DNA of 64,000 bases from Larix kaempferi (Eukaryota; Streptophyta; Pinopsida; Pinales; Pinaceae). The notes beneath the pieces are model-generated. The model was not told the origin of the DNA. It saw only the letters and a program-made list of their open reading frames with translations, and did no database searches. The DNA lies in NCBI GenBank assembly GCA_027924585.1, contig BSBM01000232.1, forward strand, positions 24,029,501 to 24,093,500, written 5' to 3'. Every line of letters begins with the position of its first letter. Positions within the stretch are counted from its first letter, which is position 1. Position numbers and translations under genes: made by a program. Below are positions 1 to 9,585 of the stretch, piece after piece.

Positions 1-336
1 CTTCTAATTCCACTACCTGATGAGGTTGAATTTGTTGGGGTGGTCTCATGTCGTTGGATGTTCTTCTTCGAGAGGTACATAAAAAATTTGAAGGGGTTTG
101 TTAAACATAGGGAAAAACCAAAGGGTCCTATGGCGGAGGGGTACATAGTATATGAGTTGTTGATCTATTATGCTAGTGAATACATCAAGCAAATTGACAA
201 CACACTATATGGAGTGGTTTGGGACAACCAACGAGATGAGGATAAAAGGGAAGGAGATATACTCCCAATGAACGAAAAAAGGCATAGAGTAATTGTTTAT
301 AGTGAAATTGAAAATATATATTTGATCTCATACTAA
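1..336 (+). pseudogene. CACTA (En/Spm) transposase-associated DUF4218 fragment
   Basis: The frame is already open at base 1 and runs to a stop at 334-336, so the 5' part lies outside the window. The translation contains CRWMFFFERYIKNLKGFV, then KPKGPMAEGYIVYELLIYY. This is the RWM-x-x-FERY-x-x-x-LK...AEGY block of the DUF4218 domain found downstream of the Tnp2 transposase in plant CACTA transposons. That family assignment rests on recognising the block. The stretch after about residue 60 no longer looks like the domain, so the copy is probably truncated or decayed. A CACTA-type terminus at 800-938 in the same orientation may be the 3' end of the same element. No function is expected from the fragment itself. 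Confidence 0.8.
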
Positions 337-799
337 TCATTTTCCTGTCATGATCACATTAGCGAATGCAAAAATTGATGCCATTGATGGGCTTCTATTT
401 TGTCTCATTTTTGCCATAGTTTGGGCTCGGATTTGATTTCCATTTGGACTTGTGTCTTCATTTTATTGTACATAATGGTATCTAGTCTACAATTGCAAGC
501 ATATATAAGTTATTTTGATATTATACGACATAATCAAGGTAAATTTAATTTATTTTTTCATTTCTTTATGAACTATAGCATAGATTTTAGTTTTAGAAGA
601 TTTGGCATATTAAAATTCTATGTGATTATGTCTTATTACGGTCTTGTTCATGGATTGTAGATTAAGTACTCCTTCTTGTACCTATTATATATATCAACTT
701 TGTCGTGGAATTTCGATTGGAGTGTTAGTATGTGGATGCAACATTTGTTCATGGGTTTGGCTTGTAGGAAGAAGTATTCAAAATTTGAAATATTGTAGT
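337..799. other. AT-rich spacer, no gene seen
   Basis: No coding region is supported. The only open frame (400-660) has no recognisable domain and a composition typical of AT-rich noncoding DNA. It is probably the degraded 3' untranslated part of the CACTA element. Confidence 0.5.
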
Positions 800-938
800 T
801 ACTAGAAACAACCACATTTTAAATGTGGTTGATATTCGCCGATCGACGCATATCAACCATGACCACAAATTTAAAGGTGGTTGATATTCGTCGATCCAAA
901 AATATCAACCACATTTAAAAATGCTGTTATTGCTAGTG
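800..938. mobile_element. CACTA-type terminus or 139-bp CACTA-like MITE
   Basis: The right end reads ...TTGCTAGTG, the complement of a CACTAGCAA start. The left end reads TACTAGAAACAACC. The two ends form an inverted repeat: both carry a TTTAAATGTGGTTGATAT motif followed by a GATCGACG-like core and ATATCAACC. This can be read as the subterminal repeat region of the CACTA element whose DUF4218 piece lies upstream, or as a small MITE of the same family. No convincing 3-bp target duplication is visible (AGT to the left, GAC to the right), which favours the first reading or an old insertion. Confidence 0.55.
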
Positions 939-2379
939 GACAGTCGGCGAGCTAAAAAATAACTAAATTAAAGTATTAATAAAAATGTTATTTGGAAATA
1001 AAAATGAAAAGAAATACATACTAAGTTTTAAAAAAATTAAATAAAAATATTAAAACATAGTTTATAAGATTCCTATATTCCTTGTTAATAATTATAGTTT
1101 TTTTTCTCATTATGTTTATAAGATTTCTATGTTGTTGTATATCTGTTGTCATGTGTCCCAATTTGTGAATATTTGCTACATACATTTGTTATTATGTTCC
1201 ATATTACTCACATCTTTTATTATCTTTTTATTATCTATTAATATTGTGCATCTTTTATTTCTTTTGTGTTTTGGTCGATAAAGTTTCTATGTTAACTCTG
1301 TACATCGAAGTGCTTGCATAGTAGGCATCATATTGTATCTTAGATTGAATCCAATGCATAGTAGAATAGCTTGGGTATAATTTTCGTATCATTCTTTATG
1401 TGTGCAACATCTTAAATAGAAAATCATTATTTATTAATGTAGCTACCTTTTCATTTGAATTATCCACATAGATGTAGTATCTTCCTATAGAATTATTTTT
1501 CACAGCCACTGTAAATATCACTGCAGAATAGATTCATAGGAGCATCATTTCTACGTTGGAATTAGAAAGATATATTTTTGGCATCGAAACTCAAAGTAGA
1601 TCAGTTAGCATGTGAATTGAAAACAAACTAGATTTGCATTAATAATTTACAACCCTCATTTTGTTCATATTTGCGTAAACTCTATTTTTGCAGTTGTAGA
1701 AAGGTTTTTGATTCACAACAAACCGAATGTTTATTTGATAAATAGATCCTTCCTGTAGATACTTTGTAGCTTTTGGTTTGTTATATTTGTGTAAGTCAAT
1801 TATATATTAGATTGTGTTTTTCAATTACCTTAGATTTATATCTTTAATTAGAATTTGTGCTAGCATAGTGTGTTTCAAGTTTTATTTTATTTTTTTATTC
1901 TTTAAAAAGAAAGTATAAAAACTTTGTATCTCAAATTTAGAATTTTTCCTTTATAGATTGTGTGACTCAGTTAGATAAGTAGGGTTTTATTAAATTGGAG
2001 GTGATTTTCAATTGTGTAGTTAAAATAATTTTCACTTCTTGATTTGGTAATTGGAATTTCACTTAGTATGTTTATCATAGTTTTTTTTTATACACAACAG
2101 ATTTTTACTAGCTTTTGTATATAGAGATAGTTTTAGTTTGTTTATTGTTTGATGTGATTTGTTTATAAAATAATAGTTCATAGATTGCATGTAAAGTGTG
2201 TTTTTTGTATAAATATTTTTCTTAGAAATTATAATAGTTTTATAAAATAGTTTATTAATTTCTCGTACTACTTCTTGTACTAGTTTTGTCTTTGGTTTGA
2301 AAGCATTTAGTTAATATATTTATTTTGTAAATTATTACATTAATTAGTTTGCATTGAATAGGCTCTAATCCTGCATATA
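939..2379. other. AT-rich noncoding stretch
   Basis: No open frame of note, no LTR ends and no RNA gene were recognised. The last 31 bases (from about 2349) are the left end of the tandemly duplicated segment that continues at 5062, and hold the left TSD copy (ATATA, 2375-2379). Confidence 0.6.
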
Positions 2380-2603
2380 TGTTACAACAATAAATTAGTA
2401 AATAAATAGGTTATATACTATTAGTAATAGTAATTAATTATTATAGTTATGAAGAGGAATGTCTCTTCAATAGTGGATGGCCTAGCCATATTTAAGGCGG
2501 CCATATCCATTGTATTTCATCATCCAACATATTATTCTTATTCATTATTCAATATGAGAGTCGGATTCGACTATTAATCTAGTGAACGGATTCGTTCACC
2601 ACA
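2380..2603 (+). repeat. 5' LTR of the 2.7-kb element
   Basis: It runs TGTTACAAC...TTCACCACA. It differs from the 3' LTR at the third base and at one base in the CCATATCC(A/C)TTG stretch. A possible TATA-like site (CCATATTTAAGG) lies near 2485-2500, which would place U3 on its left. Two of the GATT-loop hairpins lie at its right end. Confidence 0.93.
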
Positions 2604-2677
2604 TTTGGTATCAGAGCCGGATTCGGCTCCTTCAACCTGAGCTCAGATTCGGCTCAATATCAGAGCGGATTCGCTCT
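2559..2677 (+). other. Run of hairpins sharing the core CG-GATT-CG
   Basis: Successive short inverted repeats have the same four-base loop GATT closed by CG/CG but different outer stems: AGTCG/CGACT at 2559-2572, GTGAACG/CGTTCAC at 2582-2599, GAGCCG/CGGCTC at 2614-2629 and AGAGCG/CGCTCT at 2662-2677. A fifth, imperfect copy with GAGC/GCTC arms lies at 2639-2655. The outer stems vary while pairing is kept. The third hairpin overlaps the last bases of the PBS. The run spans the LTR end, PBS and leader, where LTR retroelements often keep packaging or dimerisation structure. That role here is inference. Confidence 0.75.
2606..2617 (+). promoter_or_regulatory. Primer-binding site, initiator tRNA-Met type
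   Basis: TGGTATCAGAGC, two bases after the 5' LTR, is the standard complement of the 3' end of plant initiator tRNA-Met used to prime minus-strand DNA synthesis. Confidence 0.9.
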
Positions 2678-2689
2678 ACTGCTGCTTAC

Positions 2690-3525
2690 GTTCTCCTCAA
2701 CTGGGGCCACATTCCACGTCCAACTCGACACTCCTTCCGCTGCTCCATCTCCCCATCTCCAATCGGCCCTCTGCACACTCCACAACCTCCCTCTCGCCCA
2801 TCCTCCCACTTTCCCCAACGGACTCTCCTTCACCCTGCGCTCCAGCTCCTCCCTGTCTCCACCGCCCCCCTCTACTCCTCTCCACCTGCGCGCCCACGCC
2901 ATCGCCTTCCATCCTCCACCCGTGCCTTCTCCCTACTCTGCGCCGTCCTTCCCTTCCAACTCCACGCGCTGACCCACGTCCTTCCTTACCATCCCCGTGC
3001 ATCTCTTCATTTGCGCGCCAGCCCCCTCTTGGTCCACGCTGCCAACGAACATCCTCTCCACTCCCACGGGCCATCCCTTCCACCACCGCTTGCTCCCAAT
3101 ATCTATTGCACCTGCGGTCCCTAAACCCGTCGCTCACTCCAACGCACCTCACCTCTCCGTCACACTTCACCTTCCCCTGTCATCTCTCCCTCTACGCCTC
3201 CCATCTTCTCTTCTACGCCAGCACGCTCCCTCTCGCCATCTCCACACCGCCACACCTGAAAACTCACAACGCTCCTCACCCACGTTCCTCTCAACCAACC
3301 GCGACCCCCTTATCTCCACGCCCTCCCACCTGCTCGCCCTTGCCCTTCCAGCGCCACTCCACCCCCGCCTTCGTCTAGCTCCCTGCCACCTCTGCACGCC
3401 CTCCAGCGCCACCCTCTCCTGCACACTCCTTCATTCACCAATCTCCCGTCCCTCGTCCAACCTACACGCAGTCCACAGCCCAGCGCCTACCGTCTGCAGC
3501 TTCCCCTCCCACGCCATCATTCTAA
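2690..3525 (+). other. C-rich, G-poor tract inside the retroelement
   Basis: About 830 bases are strongly enriched in C (and T) on the plus strand and poor in G, in contrast to the AT-rich DNA on both sides. Open frames exist on both strands (for example 2582-3124 plus and 2697-3170 minus). Their products are low-complexity Pro/Ser/His/Leu or Arg/Gly/Glu strings, as expected when composition removes stop codons. I do not call a protein here. The tract ends sharply near 3525 in an AT-rich low-complexity stretch (about 3540-3670). Confidence 0.7.
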
Positions 3526-3725
3526 ACCCTAATTCAAAAACACATAATATAATAATAAAAATTTATTAATTTTATTATTATCATTATAGTTTAAACTTAC
3601 AATAAAAATTAAAAAAAAAATTAATAATAATATTATTAATAAATAATATTATTGTTAATATTATTAAAAAGTTATTGTACAAGGTTGGGAAAGCAAACAA
3701 AAAAAATATCTCCCTCTTAAGACCT

Positions 3726-4856
3726 ATGGCCTCATTCAATGAAGAATTGATCAAACTTTTTGAGCAAATCAGTAAGAATATAAATGAGATAAAAAAATCT
3801 ATTAACAATTTAACACTTATAGAAAATGAAGATGTATGTGAAAATTCCGTAGAAGAAGCCACTAAAGCTGAGGTAAAAGAAGAAGATGTAGTAGACCATT
3901 ATGTCAACCATGATGAAAGTAATGGCATTGATCAAGATAATATGCAAGACAAATATACAGCACATCCTATTAATGAAGAAACCAACAACGAAATATTTGA
4001 CAAGGAGAAAGATGATCTTGACCAAGATTGTGATAAGAGACAAGCCGGTGTTGATAATAATAAAAATAATAAATGCAATGACAAGGAATGGATCCTACAA
4101 TGTGCAGAAGAAGTCAAGTCTAAGAAAGTAAATATTCCAGATTCAACCTATACCCTAACTATCCTCTCACCTCAAAGGAATCTCAATGGAAGTTATATGG
4201 TGATTTCAAATCCAAGAATGTTATATGATGATTGTGAGACCTCATCTTACAAGACAAGTAGAAGGGGAATAACACATGATGACATCCTAAATATGCTTGG
4301 ACTAATATCAAGGATAGAAGTGACGGAGTCCAGTGTCCACCTAGATGGTAAAATTTTCAAACAAAGCATCAATATAGTTAGGCTTTCAAACCAAATCCCA
4401 CCTTGTGAGCAAAGTACAGATTTCTTCATAAGGATCAAAATGAAGAACATCATTTGGAACAACTATAGTATCTATCAGACACAAGATAAGACCGATGTTC
4501 TTATGCGCATTATAAGCACAAAGAGCCCATTCAAAGGGACTGACACAAAATGTTTTGGGAATAACAACACGGAAATAGTTAAGGTCGTAATGTATGTTGA
4601 GCATGTTCAATTGACGAAAAACATAGTTAAAAGAAGCAATCACACAAGTAGAAAGAGCGTACACAAAACTTCGCCAAGTTCATACGTAATGCAAATACCA
4701 AGACAAAATAACACAAAGGAGGCAATGATCGTAATCAAAATCGCATCTCGCAAGTCATCAGTGCGACATAGAGCCAGAATAAAAGACGTCATGAGAAACT
4801 CAGCTTTGAGGACAAAGCTTTTCCAAGGGAAAGGCAATGCTACAACAATAAATTAG
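3726..4856 (+). CDS. Unrecognised 376-aa protein of the non-autonomous retroelement
   Basis: I do not recognise this protein. The start is the first in-frame ATG (MASFNEELIKLFEQ). Residues about 5-35 have the spacing of an amphipathic coiled coil. Residues about 35-120 are very acidic and Asn-rich. A mixed region follows (about 130-270), and the last hundred residues are rich in Lys, Arg, Ser and Thr. There is no CCHC knuckle, DSG protease motif or YxDD motif. The frame is uninterrupted and its last six codons and stop lie in the 3' LTR. The ending FQGKGN coincides with the purine tract, as in many Ty3/gypsy elements whose pol ends beside the polypurine tract, so the 3' edge may be inherited from such a parent. 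It could be a structural or nucleic-acid-binding protein, but that is inference from composition only. Confidence 0.55.
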   Translation: MASFNEELIKLFEQISKNINEIKKSINNLTLIENEDVCENSVEEATKAEVKEEDVVDHYVNHDESNGIDQDNMQDKYTAHPINEETNNEIFDKEKDDLDQDCDKRQAGVDNNKNNKCNDKEWILQCAEEVKSKKVNIPDSTYTLTILSPQRNLNGSYMVISNPRMLYDDCETSSYKTSRRGITHDDILNMLGLISRIEVTESSVHLDGKIFKQSINIVRLSNQIPPCEQSTDFFIRIKMKNIIWNNYSIYQTQDKTDVLMRIISTKSPFKGTDTKCFGNNNTEIVKVVMYVEHVQLTKNIVKRSNHTSRKSVHKTSPSSYVMQIPRQNNTKEAMIVIKIASRKSSVRHRARIKDVMRNSALRTKLFQGKGNATTIN

Positions 4857-5061
4857 TAAATAAATAGGTTATATACTATTAGTAATAGTAATTAATTATT
4901 ATAGTTATGAAGAGGAATGTCTCTTCAATAGTGGATGGCCTAGCCATATTTAAGGCGGCCATATCCCTTGTATTTCATCATCCAACATATTATTCTTATT
5001 CATTATTCAATATGAGAGTCGGATTCGACTATTAATCTAGTGAACGGATTCGTTCACCACA
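4838..5061 (+). repeat. 3' LTR of the 2.7-kb element
   Basis: It runs TGCTACAAC...TTCACCACA, 224 bp, with two substitutions relative to the 5' LTR. The tract AAGGGAAAGGCAA just upstream (4825-4837) is the likely polypurine tract. The TSD copy ATATA follows at 5062-5066. Confidence 0.93.
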
Positions 5062-5480
5062 ATATATTGTGCTTGCACCTCTAAGTTTACGAACCTCGAT
5101 TTACAATTAAATGTCAAATTAATAGTGCATATATTTTACTCAACAACCATCGATAAATTTCTTCTTTACAATGTGGAGGTAACACAACCATGGGTCTCAT
5201 TGTATGAAGAGAATATAAGGAAATGGGATATTGTGATGCAAGGGATAAATAAACATAGCTTTCATTGAATAGGCTCTGATCCTGCATATATTGTGCTTGC
5301 ACCTCTAAGTTTATGAACCTTGGTTGGCAATTAAATGTCAAATTAATAGTGCATATATTTTACTCAACAGCCATAGATAAATTTGTTCTTTACAATGTGG
5401 AGGTAACACAACCATGGGTTTCATTGTATGAAGAGAAGAGAAGGAAATGGGATAGTGTGATGCAAGGGATAAATAAACAC
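5062..5480. repeat. Tandem duplication of a ~200-bp segment (empty-site paralog)
   Basis: Segment A (2349-2379 joined to 5062-5262) and segment B (about 5263-5480) align over their whole length: both contain TTGAATAGGCTCT, CTGCATATATTGTGC, ACAATGTGGAGGTAACA and GTGATGCAAGGGATAAATA. Segment A is broken by the 2.7-kb element after ATATA and segment B is not. Both copies end with the first ~22 bases of the chromovirus LTR, so the duplication happened after the chromovirus was present and before the 2.7-kb insertion. No gene is recognised. Confidence 0.85.
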
Positions 5481-6538
5481 TACCTCTCATGCAAATAGTC
5501 TATCTACCTTGTAATTGATAGAGGTCAGTTATCTACTCCAATATAAAAATCTTGTAGCTCCACCCCAACAGTTGGTTTAATACCAACAAATCTCTATCCT
5601 GAGGATCGGCTTGCGATTTCATATTTCATTTGTCTTCATTCAACTATTCACTTGCACAAGTATCACACTTCATGGATCATTTTACACATGTTTTGATAGC
5701 TATAGGGAAGTTTTGTTATGTAACAAAACTCCTCTTTTTACATTGGCGACCTCTCACCATCCACTCTTGCCATTTGACTTCAACAATTTAAATGAAACTT
5801 GAGACTCTGTTACTCTAGATCTCATACCAAGAAACAAGCAATGAAACATCAAAACACATTTTTCAACCTCTTAATTTAATGGTTGGTATAGTCAACAAGA
5901 AAATGAAATCTTTCGAACTCAAAAATTGCACCAGTGAATTTTGAACTTGGAAACACAAAACAAGCTCTAAGAGTTTGGATCTCTATTCTTCTATTATTTA
6001 TGTGATTGCTTCATTAACATACACATAGAATTTTGAATGAATAGGCTACTACAGAATTAATGATAGAAAATTCTAATTCATTAAGGAAACTAGAGATGTT
6101 CTGGATGTTCGCTAAAGAAAATTCTTTTTCAAATATAATTATAGAGTACATAAAAAAAATTTCCCTGTCCTTGACTCAAATGTTTTCCCTGTCATTGAAT
6201 CCATCTCTATCTCTATTTATCCATGCATTACAATTTTTTTGTCTGGAATATTTCTCCCTTAGGGAATCAAATCCCCCTTGATCCATTCCAATTTTCCTGA
6301 AATTACATCCAAAATTCTCTCCTAAATAGTCTAATCCAATTGAGTAAATTTAGCTAATTGAACAACCTCTATCTAGATCCATAAAAGGTAGATCAATCCC
6401 TTATTCTTGGAAAATCAAATCTTCAACATCATATGCTATATTCTTTAACAAATTGTTCCCTACTCAAGTCTCTTGAATCTCTAAACTAGAATACCAAATA
6501 TTACAAAGATAATTTGAGGAATATAATTTCCTCACACA
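5458..6538 (-). repeat. 3' LTR of the chromovirus (left)
   Basis: On the plus strand it begins TGATGCAAGGG and ends near ...TTTCCTCACACA, just left of the chromodomain stop. The right end is set by TG/CA and similarity to 11202-12273 and could be off by a few bases. Confidence 0.7.
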
Positions 6539-6574
6539 AATTCATTTGTTTTTGAAAGTGTTGACTTATGAAGG

Positions 6575-6778
6575 TCAATCATAGCTTGATGAACAATATT
6601 CTCTTGCATCAATCTCTTGGGGAAAGGAGTTGTTCATGAACTCTTGAACATCTGCACCAATTCTTGAAATATTTGTAGATGTCATCCAATTAGCATATTC
6701 CGAAGGTTGATCTTTCCACTTGACCAAATACTGAAAATACTCTTTACCTATGGTTCTCTTCACCACTTTCCGATCCAA
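6575..6778 (-). pseudogene. Chromodomain at the C-terminus of chromovirus integrase
   Basis: The minus frame reads DRKVVKRTIGKEYFQYLVKWKDQ, then EYANWM. This is the R-x-x-K/Q-YLVKWK...A-W pattern of the chromodomains fused to plant chromovirus integrases, thought to guide insertion into chromatin by binding modified histones. It is the last coding part before the LTR, as expected. It is cut off from the integrase core by stops, and the tail after NISRIGADVQEF shows no known motif. Confidence 0.8.
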
Positions 6779-7166
6779 TAATGCTTCAACATGTTTCTGA
6801 GTTGTTTTAGTAAGTTGATTCTTCTACTCGATGGTTTGATTCCCTTCCTTTGCAGCCTCTTGTTATGAAACCTCCTTTGTTTCCCTATAAATTTACAAAT
6901 AAACTACATTAAATATTGGATAAATCCAAATATCATTTGTTAGTTCTATCTCATATGCATTTGAAGAAACATTTATTAAGGTTTTACATGATCCAATCTT
7001 CTTGAGCTTTGATTTTTTGTATTTTCTTTTGGGAAACATTTTCTTTCTCAGGTGTGCCATGACTAAGTCACCACTTGTTTTTTCTATCTTGCAATTGTTC
7101 CTTGAATATTTCCTATAGTTCCTTCATGCTTACTACAAAATCCTCACCTTGAGCACTTATTAATTC

Positions 7167-7502
7167 CTATTTCCCCAAATCTCTCAACTCATATACTCCT
7201 CTAGGATGAATTACATATAAAATATAAAATGGACTCATACATGTACTTATGTTAGGTGTATCATCATATGTAAATTCATCTTGAGCAAGTACTTGATCCC
7301 ATTGTTTGCGATTTTCATTTACCAAGATTCCCAATCTATTTCCCAAGCTTTTGTTTACCTCTTCCGTCTGTCCATCTATTTGGGGATGATATGTTGAATT
7401 AAAATTGATATTAGTACCCAATTTTTTCCACAAAGTTCTCAAAAAATGGCCTACAAACCTGGTATCTTTATTGGAAACAATGCTTTTAGGAAAACCATGC
7501 AA
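7167..7502 (-). pseudogene. Integrase catalytic core fragment (chromovirus)
   Basis: The minus frame contains MHGFPKSIVSNKDTRFVGHF with the second catalytic Asp, then YHPQIDGQTEEVNK with the catalytic Glu of the D,D-35-E triad. LREL-type tail sequence (YELRDLGK) marks the C-terminal side. The N-terminal third with the first catalytic Asp lies in broken frames to the right (about 7510-7790). Together with the chromodomain on its left it identifies the Ty3/gypsy class. Confidence 0.8.
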
Positions 7503-7793
7503 CCTTACTACTTCTTTAAAGAATAAATTTACAGTATTAGTTGCATCACTAGTTTTACTATAAGGTATGAAACGTGCATTTTAGAGAACCTATCAAATAA
7601 AACATAAATAGAGTCATTACCACTTTATGTTCTTGGAAAACCCAACACAAAACCCATACTTATTGAATCACATGGCCTGCTTGGAATTGGTAATGGTTGA
7701 TATAAACACGCATTTTGACTTCTCCTTTCACATATTGACAAATTCTACACTTTGAAACAAATTTCTTCACATCGGTTGCATGCCTTCCCAAAA

Positions 7794-8162
7794 TTAAAAA
7801 GCATTCAATTGGGAAAATGTTTTATCCTTTCTAGAATGTCCTGAAAATCCTCCTCTATGTTTTTCCTTGATGATATTTTCCCTTATGGAACATCTTGGTA
7901 TACATAACTTGCTCTCCTTAAACAACAATCCCTCTTGTATCAAATGACTTAACCATGGATTTCTATTGGTTCTAGTTAATTTTTCACATGATTCATATAC
8001 CTCTTTAAAATCAACATCCTCTTTATACATCTCTTTCATTTCATCAAATCCTAAAGTGTTGATTTGAAACTCATGCAAAATAAAATTAACTCTACTAAAT
8101 GCATCAACAAATTTATTTGATTTGCCACTTGCATGCTTGATGAAAAATGTAAAATTTTGCAA
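7794..8162 (-). pseudogene. RNase H end and integrase zinc-binding domain (chromovirus)
   Basis: The frame starts with FIKHASGKSNKFVDAFSR, the conserved end of Ty3 RNase H. After about 60 residues LCIPRCSIRENIIKE and HRGGFSGHSRKDKTF form the H2C2-like zinc-binding region that precedes the integrase core; the CIP and GH-x-x-x-DKT motifs are clear. The rest of RNase H is broken in frames at about 8170-8460. Confidence 0.75.
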
Positions 8163-8638
8163 GAAATCTTCCCACTTAACATGTCTTTGATTTACTTTAC
8201 CTGACTGTTGATGAATTGAAAAGCATGATTATCAGTATAAAGAAAAAATTCTTTAGGCATAAGGTATTGCCTCCACTTCTTAAGAGCTTGAACAATAGCA
8301 TAAAACTCCCTGTCATAATAAGAACACTTTTGTATTGCTTCATCTATTTTTTCATTAAAATAATCAATTGGTCTCTGATACTAGCTTAAGACAACTCCTA
8401 TAGAAATTCCACTAGCATCAGTTTCAACTTGGAAATACTTACCAAAATCTAGTAAAGCTAATACAAGTTGTTATGTGATCTTTTAATCTTCAATAATTTA
8501 AAATTTTTATCAGTTTCCTCTATCCACTTAAATGGTTGATTTCATTCCTTGATCACTTCCACAGTTGGCACACAAATATGGCTGAAATTTCTAATAAATT
8601 TCCAATAAAATATTGCTAAACCATGGAAACATCTTACC

Positions 8639-9247
8639 TCAAAAACATTTCTCATAGTGGGCCAATTTATTATCGACTAAAAGTTTTCCAGATCCATCTT
8701 CAAGCCATTTTTGGATATTACAAATCCCCAAGTATGTAATATATTGCTTCATAAAATTGCATTTCTTCAAATTGATTAGTAAATTGTTTCTCTGCAAGGC
8801 ATTCAAGACCATCTTAAGATGTCTTAAATGATCTTCTTTTGTTTGACCATATATTAGTATATCATCTAAAGAAACTATCACAAAATTTCCATTGAACTCT
8901 TTCAAAACTTCATTCACTAATCTCATAAAAGTACTAGGAGAATTTGTGATCCCAAAAGGCATCACTAACCTTTCATACAATCCACTATTGGTTTTGAAAG
9001 CTATCTTCCATTCATCTCCTTCAATGATTCTAATTTGATGATACCCACTTTTCAAATCAATCTTTGAAAAATATTTGGCATCATTTAAACAATCTAACAA
9101 GTCATCAATATGAGGTAATGGAAATTTGTACCTTATTGTGATTTTGTTAATTTCTATGGAATCAATGCACATTCGCCATCCTGAATATTTATTTGGAGTG
9201 AGTACTATAGGAACAACAATGGACTCAAGTTCTCTTTTATTAATCAT
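8639..9247 (-). pseudogene. Reverse transcriptase domain (chromovirus)
   Basis: The 202-aa frame includes GWRMCIDSIEINKITIRYKFPLP, then FSKIDLKSGYHQIRI and MPFGITNSPSTFMRLVNEVL, ending the palm with VIVSLDDILIYG. These are the ordered RT motifs of Ty3/gypsy elements. The Asp pair is kept but the residue two before it is Ser instead of the usual Tyr (SLDD), likely damaging. The N-terminal RT part continues in a separate frame at 9244-9561, overlapping by a few bases and so shifted. Confidence 0.85.
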
Positions 9248-9561
9248 TTATTCAGTAGCTCGTGTACCTTCTTATTTATCTCTTCATTTTCTTGTGGATT
9301 CATCCAATATGCTTCCTTATTAGGAAGACTTGCTCCTGGGATTAAGTATGTATGGTGACTAATACTCCTTATAGTAGGTAAATCATTTGGCAAATCATCA
9401 ACTATAATATCAACAAATTCATCTAACAAGGCTTCAACTTCTGTAGGAAAATCTTCCAAATTTGTATTTGTAAATATTACCTTGGGCTTACCAATCAAGG
9501 CAAAGTGTACCTCTTCTTTCTTGATTTCTCGTAGCAATTCTTTTCCACTCATTACTGACAC
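9244..9561 (-). pseudogene. PR-RT linker and RT N-terminus (chromovirus)
   Basis: The frame ends with LPTIRSISHHTYLIPGASLPN and EENEEINKKVHELL-like sequence. This is the conserved entry to the gypsy RT (LPP-x-R-x-x-DH-x-I-x-L-x-PG...). The first half is the variable linker after protease. It overlaps the next frame at 9244-9247, indicating a frameshift. Confidence 0.7.
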
Positions 9562-9585
9562 ACTAGGACCAGATTATTCTTTGGA

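Larger units (their letters stand above)
2380..5061 (+). mobile_element. Young non-autonomous LTR retrotransposon, 2682 bp
   Basis: Two 224-bp direct repeats (2380-2603 and 4838-5061) start with TG, end with CA and differ at only two positions. They are flanked by the 5-bp TSD ATATA (2375-2379 and 5062-5066). A related segment at about 5263-5310 keeps the uninterrupted target with a single ATATA, which confirms the ends. A PBS (TGGTATCAGAGC, 2606-2617) follows the 5' LTR and a purine-rich tract (4825-4837) precedes the 3' LTR. No protease, reverse transcriptase or integrase motif is present, so proteins of another element must have moved it. The interior consists of a hairpin run, a C-rich tract, an AT-rich low-complexity stretch and one 376-aa ORF. 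Confidence 0.93.

Noticed and set aside
2697-3170. Minus-strand 157-aa frame rich in Arg, Gly and Glu, with overlapping plus-strand frames
   Set aside because: They exist because the C-rich tract has few stop codons on either strand; the products are low complexity and lie on both strands.
4838-5061. Treating the 2.7-kb element as two solo LTRs
   Set aside because: PBS, purine tract, matching TSD and the empty-site paralog show one complete element.
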